Shown here piece after piece: positions 18,179-27,279 of a stretch of DNA of 53,887 bases. A program made the translations under genes and the position numbers. The number at the start of each line of letters is the position of its first letter. Position 1 is the first letter of the stretch. Location of the stretch: NCBI GenBank assembly GCA_903870245.1, contig CAIQCB010000017.1:1-53887 (forward strand), given 5' to 3'. Below the pieces are notes generated by a model that made no database searches, was not told the origin of the DNA, and saw only the letters and a program-made list of their open reading frames with translations. Origin of the DNA: an uncultured Methylocystaceae bacterium. Its GTDB lineage: Bacteria; Pseudomonadota; Alphaproteobacteria; Rhizobiales; Beijerinckiaceae.

Positions 18179-18472
18179 CTATTTCGAGGACCCCAGATAG
18201 CCGCCGAGGCGAGTCTCGAAATCAGGAAAATAGCCTGAAATCGTTTTGATGTCGAAGCGGGAGAATATCGATTGCCTCGGCTCCCGGTCGAGCAGGAAAC
18301 GAAACGCCGCCACGACGAGTCTCTCGGCATCGGCACCGTCGCCAAGGCGCGTCAGATCGTCCCTGCTGAGACTGACATGATGTCGCGACACGCCCGTTGC
18401 ATCACGGATTGTAACCTCGAAACGCAACGGATCTTCATCGAAAAGCGGAACGATTCCGATTTGCGGCGTCAT
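18179..18472 (-). CDS. Conserved-looking small protein coupled to glutathione peroxidase
   Basis: 97 aa, not recognised. Its ATG overlaps the stop of the glutathione peroxidase gene in an ATGA arrangement (18469-18472), a strong sign of translational coupling. The sequence begins MTPQIGIVPLFDEDPLRFEVTIRD and reads as a mixed alpha/beta cytoplasmic protein with no signal peptide or membrane helix and no cysteine. The middle FRFLLDREP segment is helical. A helper of the peroxidase or an independent function are both possible. Confidence 0.65.
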   Translation of the reverse strand: MTPQIGIVPLFDEDPLRFEVTIRDATGVSRHHVSLSRDDLTRLGDGADAERLVVAAFRFLLDREPRQSIFSRFDIKTISGYFPDFETRLGGYLGSSK

Positions 18473-18951
18473 CCTAAAAGCGTTTCGATGTCAGCGGCGA
18501 TCGTCTGCGGCGTGTCGTTGGGCGCAAAGCGCTTCACGACCCGTCCCTCGCGGTCGATCAAAAATTTGGTGAAATTCCACTTGATCGCTTCTGATCCCAA
18601 TATTCCAGGCGCCGCATGCTTGAGCAGACGGTAGAGCGGATGCGCGTTTTCGCCGTTAACCTCGATCTTTGCGAACATCGGAAAGCTGACGTCATAATTC
18701 GCAGAGCAGAATTTTGCGATCTCCGCCTCTGACGCCGGCTCCTGGGCGCCAAACTGATTGCAGGGAAAGCCGAGAACGACCAGACCTTTCTCCGCAAAGC
18801 GGCGGTAGAGCGCCTCAAGGCCGGCGTATTGCGGCGTAAAACCGCAACGGCTAGCAACATTGACAACCAGAATAATCTTGCCGGCGTAATCGCCCAGTGA
18901 TTGCTGACGACCATCGATTGTCGTTGCGACGATATCATAAACGCCGGTCAT
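18469..18951 (-). CDS. Glutathione peroxidase family (BtuE-type)
   Basis: 160 aa. The catalytic tetrad pattern is present with cysteine in place of selenocysteine: C36 in VASRCGFTPQ, Q66 in FPCNQFG and W125 in KWNFTKF. Such enzymes reduce hydroperoxides; many bacterial Cys-type members use thioredoxin rather than glutathione. GGGAGG lies just upstream of the ATG. It is followed by, and overlaps by 4 bp, a 97-aa unknown gene. No signal peptide, so cytoplasmic. Confidence 0.92.
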   Translation of the reverse strand: MTGVYDIVATTIDGRQQSLGDYAGKIILVVNVASRCGFTPQYAGLEALYRRFAEKGLVVLGFPCNQFGAQEPASEAEIAKFCSANYDVSFPMFAKIEVNGENAHPLYRLLKHAAPGILGSEAIKWNFTKFLIDREGRVVKRFAPNDTPQTIAADIETLLG

Positions 18952-18981
18952 CGGACCTCCCTAGTCGCGGAAATGCTTGGA

Positions 18982-20472
18982 TCAGGCAACGAGGCTATCC
19001 CTGGCCTCGGGCTCCGCCGACTCATCCAATCCATATTCTTTCATTTTACGGTAAAGCGTCGAGCGGCCGATGCCAAGCCGCCGGGCGATTTCGGACATTT
19101 GGCCACGGTAGTGCGTCAGGGCGAAGCGAAGCGCCTGCGCCTCGATCTCGTCAAGTTTACGCATCTCTCCATTATCGGCGAGCAACGGCAGAACATTGGG
19201 GTCGCGGATTTCTACGCGTACGATCTCGCTGGCGCGCGAGGGTTCGGCGCGCGGAGCCGGCAGCGACGGAATCCTCACTTGATAACCGCCGACATAGGCG
19301 GCGATTTGCGGGAACTCCGTCACTGTCAATTCGTCGCCCTCGGCGAGAACCACGGCGCGGAAAATCGCGTTCTCCAGTTGCCGGACGTTGCCCGGCCAGT
19401 CGTAACGCTCAAGCAACGTCAACGCTTCGCCGCTCAATCCACGAATTGTCTTGCCTTCCTCCGCTGCGATCCGCGCTGTGAACCGACAGGCGAGATCCGG
19501 AATATCCTGCCGACGCGTCCGCAAGGGCGGCACGCCGATTGGAAAGACATTGAGACGATAGAAGAGATCCTCCCTGAACAGGCCGGATTTGACCAGTTCG
19601 ATCAAATTCCGGTTGGTCGCCGAGATTAATCGAACATCGACGCGCTGAGGACGCCGTGCGCCGAGCGGATCAATCTCTCCTTCCTGCAGCGCTCGCAAAA
19701 GCTTGACCTGAATATCGAGGGGCAGTTCGCCGATTTCATCCAGAAAAAGGGTGCCGCCATTGGCCTCGACGAACTTGCCGACATGTTTCTCTGTGGCGCC
19801 GGTGAAGGCGCCTTTCTCGTGACCAAAAAGGATCGACTCGACGAGATTGGCGGGCAGCGCGCCGCAATTCACCGTAACGAAGGGTTTGCCGCGCCGATCG
19901 GAGGCGCCCTGAATAGCGCGTGCAATCAGTTCTTTGCCGACGCCGGACTCACCCTCGATCAAAACCGGGATGGTCGATGTGGCGGCGCGCTCGCCGAGAC
20001 GGACGACGCGCATCATTGATTCGCTCCGCGACACAAGATTGCGGAACGACAGCGAGCCCTGCGCGCGGCGACTGATGCGACGCACCTCCTCGGCGAGCGC
20101 GCCGGCGGAGAGCGCATTCCGGATCGAAACCTGCAAGCGTTCAGCGCCCACCGGCTTGACGACAAAGTCCTGCGCGCCGGCCCGCATCGCCGAAATGACG
20201 GCCTCAATCGAGCCATGCGCGGTCTGAACAATGGCCGGCGTGACGATCTTGGCGTCCCGCATCCGGGTCAACACCCCCATTCCGTCGAGGTCGGGCATGA
20301 CCAGATCAAGCAGGACCAGGGAAATCGGCGAACCGCTTGTCTGACGCAGTCTTAGCAGCGCCTGTTCTCCACTCGCGACGGCCTCGACCTCATATCCGAA
20401 TCGTCGGATCATGGCCTCTAGCAGACGCCGTTGAACAGGATCGTCATCAACCACTAGTATAATAGGAGTCAT
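18982..20472 (-). CDS. NtrC-family sigma-54-dependent response regulator
   Basis: 496 aa with three domains. The receiver domain (about 1-120) has the acidic pocket near D9-D11, the phospho-acceptor D56 in LVLLDLVMPD and K106. The AAA+ sigma-54 activation domain (about 145-375) has Walker A GESGVGKE at 174-181 and GAFTGA at 221-226, the loop that contacts sigma-54. A Fis-type helix-turn-helix near the end includes SEIARRLGIGRSTLYRKMKEYG. It activates promoters of the -24/-12 type when phosphorylated. No sensor kinase gene is adjacent, so the input is unknown. Two TTTCGAAA palindromes lie just upstream of its start codon. Confidence 0.93.
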   Translation of the reverse strand: MTPIILVVDDDPVQRRLLEAMIRRFGYEVEAVASGEQALLRLRQTSGSPISLVLLDLVMPDLDGMGVLTRMRDAKIVTPAIVQTAHGSIEAVISAMRAGAQDFVVKPVGAERLQVSIRNALSAGALAEEVRRISRRAQGSLSFRNLVSRSESMMRVVRLGERAATSTIPVLIEGESGVGKELIARAIQGASDRRGKPFVTVNCGALPANLVESILFGHEKGAFTGATEKHVGKFVEANGGTLFLDEIGELPLDIQVKLLRALQEGEIDPLGARRPQRVDVRLISATNRNLIELVKSGLFREDLFYRLNVFPIGVPPLRTRRQDIPDLACRFTARIAAEEGKTIRGLSGEALTLLERYDWPGNVRQLENAIFRAVVLAEGDELTVTEFPQIAAYVGGYQVRIPSLPAPRAEPSRASEIVRVEIRDPNVLPLLADNGEMRKLDEIEAQALRFALTHYRGQMSEIARRLGIGRSTLYRKMKEYGLDESAEPEARDSLVA

Positions 20473-20768
20473 CTGGCCTCAGGGTCGCGCCACAGGGTGC
20501 TTTCGAAATTGATTTGCCTTGACCGTATCGTTTCGAAACAGGGTAAAGACCGGGTTAATGCCCTCAGCAATCGGTGTTTTGGCGGCGAAATACACTATAG
20601 TTTGTGATGACATTCGGCATTTAGTCAAGCTTATGTATCGCCGGGGCGATCTGCACCGCCGCCTCGCCGCCGATGGCTTGATCCTGGCGGGAGATGGCCC
20701 AGTATAACAACAGGATATCCTCACGCCCTTAGGCGCCCTTCCGCCACAACCACGACACGGACCTGTCC
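20473..20768. other. Divergent promoter region of the sigma-54 regulator and pepF
   Basis: 296 bp without a gene, between the starts of a minus-strand and a plus-strand gene. It holds the paired TTTCGAAA sites described separately. No recognisable ribosome site precedes the pepF ATG. Confidence 0.5.
20501..20538. promoter_or_regulatory. Two TTTCGAAA palindromes 30 bp apart upstream of the sigma-54 regulator
   Basis: TTTCGAAA occurs at 20501-20508 and again at 20531-20538; the second is embedded in the 10-bp palindrome GTTTCGAAAC. Their starts are exactly 30 bp apart, close to three helical turns, so two dimers would sit on one DNA face. They lie 29 and 59 bp upstream of the regulator's start codon. 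An autoregulatory operator is the simplest reading. Confidence 0.4.
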
Positions 20769-22610
20769 ATGCGCTTCGCCCCGTTTGCCCCCGCCACCGA
20801 AGCCGCCGAGCCCTCCCGCGCGCCCGAAAACGCCTCGCTGCCGGAATGGAACCTCGCGGACCTCTATGAGGGGCCAGATTCGCCGCAGGTGACAGCGGAT
20901 CTTGATCGCGTCGCCAGCGAGGTGGTCGCCTTTGGGGAGTCCTATCGCGGCAAGCTGGCGGAGCTTGCCGCCAGGGACGATGGCGGCGCCAGGCTCGCGG
21001 ACGCCGTTGCCCGATACGAAGCGTTGCAGGATCTTCTCGGTCGGCTGATGTCCTTTGCGGGCCTGCTCTACAGCGCCAACACCACTGATCCGGCGCGAGC
21101 AAAATTCTATGGCGACGTACAGGAAAAGATCACAGCGGCCTCGGCGCAGTTGCTTTTTTTCCAACTCGAACTCAATCGGCTTGACGATGAAAAATTGAGA
21201 ACGCTCGCGCGCGAAGGGGCGCTGGCGCGCTGGCGACCGTGGCTGGAAGACATTCGCAAGGAAAAACCCTACGAGCTCGACGACAAGATCGAGGAGCTAT
21301 TCCACGAGAAATACATCTCGGGCGCCGCCGCTTGGAACAGGCTCTTCGACGAAACCATCGCCGGTTTGCGATTCCGGATTGGCGACGGTGAAGTCGCGAT
21401 CGAACCGGCGCTGAACATGATGCAGGATCGCGACGAAAACAAACGTCGCGAGGCCGCAAAGGCAATTGGCGCGACGCTCAAATCCAACCTTCGCACCTTT
21501 GCGCTGATCACCAACACCCTCGCCAAGGACAAGGAAATCTCCGACCGCTGGCGCGGATTCTCCGACGTGGCGGACTCGCGACACCTCTCCAATCGTGTTG
21601 AACGCGAAGTCGTGGAAGCGCTTCATAAAGCTGTCGAAGCTGCGCATCCCCGCCTGTCGCATCGATATTACCGCCTCAAGGCGAAGTGGTTCGGCAAGGA
21701 CAAACTCGATTATTGGGATCGAAGCGCCCCGCTACCCACGGCGCCGAGCCAGCTTTACTCGTGGAGCGAGGCTCGCGATATCGTGCTTGACGCATACAGC
21801 GGTTTTTCCCCGCGTATGTCCGACATAGCCAATAATTTCTTCGAACATCATTGGATTGACGCGCCCGTCAGGCCCGGCAAGGCGCCCGGAGCCTTCTCCC
21901 ATCCCACCGTGCCGTCGGCGCATCCTTATGTTTTGATCAATTTTCAGGGCAAAACGCGCGATGTGATGACTCTGGCGCATGAACTGGGTCACGGCGTGCA
22001 TCAGGTGCTAGCCGCGCGTCAAGGGGCGCTCATGGCGCCAACGCCCCTGACGCTGGCCGAAACGGCCTCCGTTTTCGGAGAAATGCTCACCTTTCGCGCC
22101 CTGTTGGCGCAGGCCAAAGATCCTTCGCAAAGACGCGCGTTGCTGGCGTCGAAAGTCGAGGATATGATCAATACCGTCGTTCGCCAGATGGCGTTTTACG
22201 CTTTCGAGCGCAAGGTTCATACCGAGCGCCGGAACGGCGAGCTTACCGCCGACCAAATCAACGATCTTTGGATGAGCGTGCAGGGCGAGAGCCTCGGACC
22301 GTCAATCCGGCTCGGACCTGGTTACGAAACCTTCTGGGCGTATATACCCCACTTCATCCACTCGCCCTTTTACGTTTACGCCTACGCTTTCGGCGATTGC
22401 CTGGTAAATTCGCTTTATGGCGTCTATCAAAGGGCTCACGAAGGCTTTGTCGAGCGCTATTTTGCGCTGCTCGAGGCCGGCGGCGCAAAACCCTACAATG
22501 AACTTTTGAAGCCATTTGGCCTGGACGCCCGCGACCCGGCTTTCTGGAACATCGGCCTCGAAATGATCGAGGGACTTATCGGTGAACTTGAGAGCATGGA
22601 GGACGCATAA
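20769..22610 (+). CDS. pepF: Oligoendopeptidase F (M3 family zinc peptidase)
   Basis: 613 aa, usual for the PepF/M3B group. The zinc-binding HEXXH is HELGH at about residues 402-406 in TLAHELGHGVHQ, and the third ligand region follows in LAETASVFGEM (Glu). The N-terminal half is helical and covers the active-site channel as in other M3 enzymes. It degrades short peptides in the cytoplasm; there is no signal peptide. It stands alone on the plus strand, convergent with the GNAT gene. The start ATG lacks a strong ribosome site, but the next in-frame ATG is well inside the protein. Confidence 0.92.
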   Translation: MRFAPFAPATEAAEPSRAPENASLPEWNLADLYEGPDSPQVTADLDRVASEVVAFGESYRGKLAELAARDDGGARLADAVARYEALQDLLGRLMSFAGLLYSANTTDPARAKFYGDVQEKITAASAQLLFFQLELNRLDDEKLRTLAREGALARWRPWLEDIRKEKPYELDDKIEELFHEKYISGAAAWNRLFDETIAGLRFRIGDGEVAIEPALNMMQDRDENKRREAAKAIGATLKSNLRTFALITNTLAKDKEISDRWRGFSDVADSRHLSNRVEREVVEALHKAVEAAHPRLSHRYYRLKAKWFGKDKLDYWDRSAPLPTAPSQLYSWSEARDIVLDAYSGFSPRMSDIANNFFEHHWIDAPVRPGKAPGAFSHPTVPSAHPYVLINFQGKTRDVMTLAHELGHGVHQVLAARQGALMAPTPLTLAETASVFGEMLTFRALLAQAKDPSQRRALLASKVEDMINTVVRQMAFYAFERKVHTERRNGELTADQINDLWMSVQGESLGPSIRLGPGYETFWAYIPHFIHSPFYVYAYAFGDCLVNSLYGVYQRAHEGFVERYFALLEAGGAKPYNELLKPFGLDARDPAFWNIGLEMIEGLIGELESMEDA

Positions 22611-22635
22611 GCGCTAACGTCTCTTAAAATGAAAA

Positions 22636-23169
22636 CTATAGCGCTTTAGAATAGCGAATTTCCTCATATTCCAACTGCAAGCCTGACTCCTTTCTTCGCG
22701 TAATGCGGGTCAGCCCATCGCAGGAATAACCAATGCGTTCATAGAAGCTCCGCGCGCGTGAATTTTGACGGATTGTCCATAAAATCATGGAATTAAAACC
22801 ATGATCTTTAAATTCTTTCACGACATGGGCGATAAGACTCGCGCCAAAACCGGAATCCCAACGCTGGGGCGTTAAATAGAGAGATTTAAGCTCGCACGTA
22901 GAGGTCGACGCTTGCTCTTCGTCTGCGGCGTCACAAAGCGCAAAACCGATGACATCGGACCCGACGCATTGAACCCAGAGCCTGCCAGCAGGGCCTATGC
23001 GGGCGAAGCGACCCTCCCACAAAGCAACGCGCCCTGCCGACGATAGCCCATCGAGCAGAAGAGGGTCGATTATGTCGCGATAGGCTATTTTGGAGGACGC
23101 AAGATGAACTTGCGCAATTTCAGGGATGTCAGACAACAGCGCCGGTCTGATCTCCACAGGCAAGGTCAT
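22636..23169 (-). CDS. GNAT-family N-acetyltransferase
   Basis: 177 aa with the GNAT layout: an N-terminal strand-helix region, a central LKSLYLTPQRWDSGFGASLIAH segment that corresponds to motif A (acetyl-CoA pyrophosphate loop, here a W-x-S-G-F-G variant of the usual Q/R-x-x-G-x-G), and a late NSRARSFYERIGYSCDG motif B. It should move an acetyl group to an amine. Its ATG overlaps the stop of the symporter gene (ATGA), so it is translated from the same message. The acceptor is unknown. Confidence 0.8.
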   Translation of the reverse strand: MTLPVEIRPALLSDIPEIAQVHLASSKIAYRDIIDPLLLDGLSSAGRVALWEGRFARIGPAGRLWVQCVGSDVIGFALCDAADEEQASTSTCELKSLYLTPQRWDSGFGASLIAHVVKEFKDHGFNSMILWTIRQNSRARSFYERIGYSCDGLTRITRRKESGLQLEYEEIRYSKAL

Positions 23170-24437
23170 TCTATGATGAGGTCGTCATGCGCGGCAGTCT
23201 CGGGTTCTGCGCCATCCAGCAGACAGCTCACGGTCACATCTCCCATGACGTTGATCGCCGTACGACAGCGATCCAGCAACCAGTCCACTGTCAATAGCAA
23301 GGCGATATAATCGGTTGGCAGACCGACAGCGTTAAAAACCATCGTCATCGTCACGAGGCCTGCTTCAGGAATACCGGCCGCGCCCACCGAGGCGGCGATC
23401 GAGGTCAAAACGATCATCAATTGTTGCTCGATCGTAAGATTGCCGCCGATAAGCTGGGACACAAAGAGCGCCGACATGGCCTCATAAAGCGCCGTACCGT
23501 CATTATTAAAATTCGAGCCGACCAGAGCGCCAAGACTGGCGGATTGTTCGCGTAATCCGACGTTCTCGCGAAGGCAGGCATAGGTCAACGGCATGGTCGC
23601 TGTCGAACTGCCAGTTGAAAAAGCCATCACCAACGCATCGCGGACGCCGCTCAAAACAGCGATCGGACTGACCCATGAGCCGAACCGGATACGCAACAGA
23701 TAATAGACCGTCTGCGCCAGAAGCGCGACAACGACCGCCAGCACAAAGCCGCCGAGAGCCAGAAAAGCGCTGAAGCCCTTGACGCCAACAATGCTGGCGA
23801 CGCTGCCAAATACAGCAAAAGGCACGACATCGATGACCCAATATAAAATGACAATCAGGGTCGAGAGCCCGACATGGACGAGATCGTCCACCGTGCGTAT
23901 CTCGTGATGACGCACCCGCCGCATGGCGACGCCGAGCGCCACCGCCAGAAAAATGACGCCCATGACCTTGCCATCGTCAGAAAACGGTCCGGCGATGCTT
24001 TTGGGAACGTTGTCGAGAAATTGCGACAAGGGATCGACTGCTGGCGCAGACATTTTGGCCGTCGCCGCAGGAGGATGTGCGTCGCCGGCCCATGCGCCGG
24101 GCCGCACAATATTGGCTACCAGCAGGCCGATGACGATCGCAACCACCGTGTTGATCAGCAGGAGGCTGATGAGTCGTGCGGTTTGCCTGCCCTGTATCTG
24201 GGCGCGCATCAGGGCCTGAACGATGGCCAGGAGAATAAGAGGCGGAGCCAACGCGCCCAGAAGGCGCAGCACCAGTTTCGACGGAATAGCGAGAGCCGCA
24301 GCGCGGTCTCCAATTGCGACTCCAAAAACAAGACCAAGGCCCACTGCAACGATAATACGCAAATACAACGGAGTTGCATGCCACAGGCGCCACAAACCGG
24401 ACACGTTTTTCGACATTTCAGTCTGAGGATGTTTCAA
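23166..24437 (-). CDS. Dicarboxylate/amino acid:cation symporter (DAACS family)
   Basis: About 423 aa with 8 or more membrane segments. The substrate/sodium region is visible in AFSTGSSTATMPLTYACL (the serine-rich hairpin) and GTALYEAMSALFVSQ, followed by IAASVGAAGIPEAGLVTM, all hallmarks of the GltP/DctA family. Such carriers import C4-dicarboxylates or acidic and small neutral amino acids with Na+ or H+. A TTG at 24437 is chosen because GAGAGG lies 8 bp before it; an ATG at 24416 has no ribosome site. The downstream GNAT gene overlaps by 4 bp. Exact substrate not assignable. Confidence 0.9.
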   Translation of the reverse strand: MKHPQTEMSKNVSGLWRLWHATPLYLRIIVAVGLGLVFGVAIGDRAAALAIPSKLVLRLLGALAPPLILLAIVQALMRAQIQGRQTARLISLLLINTVVAIVIGLLVANIVRPGAWAGDAHPPAATAKMSAPAVDPLSQFLDNVPKSIAGPFSDDGKVMGVIFLAVALGVAMRRVRHHEIRTVDDLVHVGLSTLIVILYWVIDVVPFAVFGSVASIVGVKGFSAFLALGGFVLAVVVALLAQTVYYLLRIRFGSWVSPIAVLSGVRDALVMAFSTGSSTATMPLTYACLRENVGLREQSASLGALVGSNFNNDGTALYEAMSALFVSQLIGGNLTIEQQLMIVLTSIAASVGAAGIPEAGLVTMTMVFNAVGLPTDYIALLLTVDWLLDRCRTAINVMGDVTVSCLLDGAEPETAAHDDLIIE

Positions 24438-24504
24438 GAATAAAGCCTCTCTGACCAGCCTGTTGCTCGTGCGTGCATCATGTGGGGCGCTTTAGGCGTC
24501 GAGC

Positions 24505-24909
24505 CTATTTTTTACGTAGCCGCGCCGGGGCGATGCGCAATTTTTTAATCAAGGCCACCCGATCGCTTTTGCCGCAATCCATATTACCATCGCATTCTGC
24601 TGCGAGCACCGAAGCGATCTCATAAGTCAGCGCCAGTCGCTTGCCTCTGAAGCGCCTGATGTTTTTCGGCTCGCAGAAGTCGAAATCGGCCATTTCTTCG
24701 AATACTACGCCCCGGTCGTCCTTCAGGGACAGGTAACAGGCCCGATCACCGCCGGATGCGCTGCTCAGCGTTCCGTAAGCGCGCTTGGAAAATGCGCCAA
24801 TTTTGACCCGCGCGATGTCTCCAGCGCAAACGGGACTGGCGATCGCGGCAGGAGCAAGAATCAAGAGGCAAAGCCACAGAAGTTTTATTCCACGCGAAGA
24901 AAGCTTCAC
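24505..24909 (-). CDS. Exported protein of unknown function
   Basis: 134 aa from GTG 24909, chosen because AGGAG sits 8 bp upstream; the ATG at 24915 is only one base from that ribosome site and so less likely. A signal peptide covers about residues 1-28 (KLLWLCLLILAPAAIASPVCAG). The mature part has four cysteines (in RACYLSLKD, FDFCEPKN, AAECDGNMDCGKSD), which suggests two disulfides in the periplasm. No family recognised. It lies 67 bp upstream of the symporter gene on the same strand and may be co-transcribed. Confidence 0.6.
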   Translation of the reverse strand: MKLSSRGIKLLWLCLLILAPAAIASPVCAGDIARVKIGAFSKRAYGTLSSASGGDRACYLSLKDDRGVVFEEMADFDFCEPKNIRRFRGKRLALTYEIASVLAAECDGNMDCGKSDRVALIKKLRIAPARLRKK

Positions 24910-25084
24910 AATCATACTCCTGTGTTGTCTCTCTCAAAACGAAGCCAGATCATTATAGTCGAACCAACAACCATGCCCGGTGAAAAGATCGGGCCGGCGA
25001 TCCGCCGTATCCTCTCTGGCAGATCAAGCTCTGGCAGGTCTCGCTCTGACCGGCGATCCCTGCTCGGCAAGTATCGGCAATAGT

Positions 25085-25115
25085 CTCAGCCGATCCCGAG
25101 ACTCAGCCGATCCCG
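25085..25115. repeat. 14-bp direct repeat at the end of the ymdB-like gene
   Basis: CTCAGCCGATCCCG occurs at 25085-25098 and 25102-25115, the second copy overlapping the stop codon. A small tandem duplication with 17-bp period; no function evident. Confidence 0.7.
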
Positions 25116-25957
25116 CCCCAGGAATTTGGCCATTCCTGACGCAACCGGCCGCCAAGACGCACAGGCGCAACCATGCGGGCAAGGCCGTCCTTGTCAATCT
25201 CGACGGCGACGCCGCAAAGCGTGGCCTCTCCGTTCGCTGGTTCGTATCGCGATCCGGGAGTCTTGCGCAAAAAGCGTCGCAGTGGTTCTTCCTTCTCCAT
25301 GCCAATGACGGAGTCGTAATCGCCTGTCATCCCGGCGTCTGTCTGGTAGGCGGTGCCGCCGGGCAGAATCTGGGCGTCGGCGGTCGGCACATGGGTATGA
25401 GTGCCGACAACCAGTGAGGCGCGGCCATCCACGAAATGTCCCATCGCCATTTTTTCGCTGGATGTCTCGGCGTGAATGTCGATGATCGCCGCGTCGCAGC
25501 CAATGCCCAGCGGACAGGCTCCAAGCTCGCGCTCGACCGCCGCGAAAGGATCATCGAGCGCGTCCATGAACACGCGCCCCATCGGATTGACGACAAGCAC
25601 CTGCTGACCGCGCGCGGCGGCGAAGACGTTCGACCCACGACCCGGCGTGCCAGTCGGGTAATTGACAGGGCGCAGAAGCCTTGGCTGCCGTTCAATGAAC
25701 ACCAGCGCCTCACGCTGATCGAAGGCGTGATTGCCGAGTGTGACGCAATCGGCGCCGGCGGCGAGAAACTCGTCACAGATCGCCTCGGTTATGCCAAAGC
25801 CTCCGGCGGCGTTCTCGCCGTTGACGATCACGAAATCGAGCGCCCAGAGCCTTCGCAGCTGGGGTACAAGACGCGTTACCGCCGCCCGACCGGTGCGGCC
25901 GATGACGTCGCCTATGAAAAGTAGCCGGAGAGGCGGGGCGGATACAGCAGATGACAT
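25103..25957 (-). CDS. YmdB-family metallophosphoesterase
   Basis: 284 aa from ATG 25957; a TTG 30 bp upstream gives a longer but less convincing start. The family (TIGR00282) motifs are present: FIGDVIGRTGR (first metal ligand Asp), NGENAAGGFGI, TLGNHAFDQ (GNH metal/catalytic motif), DIHAETSSEK and VGTHTHVPTAD. Characterised YmdB proteins are Fe/Mn-dependent phosphodiesterases that hydrolyse 2',3'-cyclic nucleotides; Bacillus YmdB controls a switch between motility and biofilm. In Alphaproteobacteria the role is not settled. The gene is divergent from pabB; no ribosome site is evident at the chosen ATG. Confidence 0.88.
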   Translation of the reverse strand: MSSAVSAPPLRLLFIGDVIGRTGRAAVTRLVPQLRRLWALDFVIVNGENAAGGFGITEAICDEFLAAGADCVTLGNHAFDQREALVFIERQPRLLRPVNYPTGTPGRGSNVFAAARGQQVLVVNPMGRVFMDALDDPFAAVERELGACPLGIGCDAAIIDIHAETSSEKMAMGHFVDGRASLVVGTHTHVPTADAQILPGGTAYQTDAGMTGDYDSVIGMEKEEPLRRFLRKTPGSRYEPANGEATLCGVAVEIDKDGLARMVAPVRLGGRLRQEWPNSWGGIG

Positions 25958-26094
25958 GCTGGATTTTAGTGCAGATCGATGATCCAAGGAAAGGGCCCCG
26001 GGCGACAGATCGCCGATTGAGTTGCGGAAGGCCCCGGTCTTTCATAGGTGATAGGCCTCATTGTAGAGTCACCCCGGAAAGAAATGCTCTCACG

Positions 26095-27279
26095 ATGACG
26101 CAAGCCGCCGAAAGCCCCGTAGACGCCGCAGGCGCCACCGCGCCAGAGCGTCCCTACGTTGTCTTTGAGGATGGCCGCGAGGGCGGGCGGGCGCTGGTGT
26201 TCGACTTCCCGGTGGAGATTATTGCCGCCCGCACGGCGGCGGAAGTTCCGGCCGCTTTCGCGCGAATGGAGGCCGCCACCCGACGCGGACTTCACCTCGC
26301 AGGCTATGCGAGTTACGAACTGGGTTATGCGCTGGAGCCGAGATTTTCCAGCCAGTCGACGCCACAGCCGCGCACGCCGCTGCTCCTTTTTGGAGCCTTC
26401 CGCCCCCCCCGCGGGGTCACGCTGACGCCGATTCCCGGACCCGCTCCGCGCATCCCGATGACGCCCGCCTGGTCGGCGGCGGAATACTCAGAGCGTTTCC
26501 GTCAATGCCGCGAATATATTTTCGCCGGGGATGTTTATCAGATCAACCTGACCTTCCCGCTAAAGGGCCATTACGACGGCGACCCTCTGACGCTCTATCG
26601 CGCCCTTCGAAAACGTCAGCCTGTAGTCTATGGCGGGGTCGCGGCGCTGGGAGCCGAAACTGTTGTTTCGCTCTCGCCTGAGGTTTTTTTCGATGCGCAT
26701 GGCCGAGATATTCGCGCTCGGCCGATGAAAGGCACGGCCCAGCGCGGCGTGATGCCGCCAGAAGACATGATGCGCGCCAAACACCTTGTCGAGGACGAGA
26801 AATCGCGCGCCGAGAATTTGATGATCGTCGATTTATTGCGCAATGATCTCTCGCGTCTGGCAGAAATAGGATCGGTAAGGGTAACGGATCTCTTTACTAT
26901 TCAGACCTATCCGACCCTGCATCAGATGACCTCCGGCATCGAAGCTCGGCTCCGGGACGACGTATCCCTGCAGGATTTGTTTACTGGTCTTTTTCCCTGC
27001 GGTTCAGTGACCGGTGCGCCAAAAATTCGCGCCATGGAAATTATCCGCGACCTCGAATGCGCACCACGCGGCGTTTACTGCGGCGCCATGGGCGTGATCT
27101 CGCCCGATGGCGATATCCGTTTTAATGTCGCGATCCGAACCTTGACGCTATTTGCGGATGGCGAACTGGTCTGCAACGTCGGCTCGGCGATCGTCGCCGA
27201 TTCCCGCGCCCGGGAAGAGTATGAGGAATGTCTGATCAAAGCGCGGTTTCTGAACGGGTCGACAAGCGGTTCGGACTGA
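26095..27279 (+). CDS. pabB: Aminodeoxychorismate synthase component I (PabB)
   Basis: 394 aa from ATG 26095; the open frame extends upstream but that part overlaps the ymdB promoter and lacks family similarity. The chorismate-binding domain shows AGDVYQINLTF, the active-site lysine motif RPMKGT (as in PabB; anthranilate synthases have another residue there), ENLMIVDLLRNDLSR and PCGSVTGAPK. With the PabA glutaminase it makes 4-amino-4-deoxychorismate for folate. PabC follows with a 52-bp overlap; pabA is not here. Folate supply fits a methylotroph that runs C1 units on tetrahydrofolate, but the gene is universal in folate makers. Confidence 0.92.
   Translation: MTQAAESPVDAAGATAPERPYVVFEDGREGGRALVFDFPVEIIAARTAAEVPAAFARMEAATRRGLHLAGYASYELGYALEPRFSSQSTPQPRTPLLLFGAFRPPRGVTLTPIPGPAPRIPMTPAWSAAEYSERFRQCREYIFAGDVYQINLTFPLKGHYDGDPLTLYRALRKRQPVVYGGVAALGAETVVSLSPEVFFDAHGRDIRARPMKGTAQRGVMPPEDMMRAKHLVEDEKSRAENLMIVDLLRNDLSRLAEIGSVRVTDLFTIQTYPTLHQMTSGIEARLRDDVSLQDLFTGLFPCGSVTGAPKIRAMEIIRDLECAPRGVYCGAMGVISPDGDIRFNVAIRTLTLFADGELVCNVGSAIVADSRAREEYEECLIKARFLNGSTSGSD

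Noticed and set aside
26404-26411. Run of eight C inside pabB as a second slippage site
   Set aside because: It encodes ordinary PPR residues within the gene; eight bases is within chance in this composition and the frame is intact.
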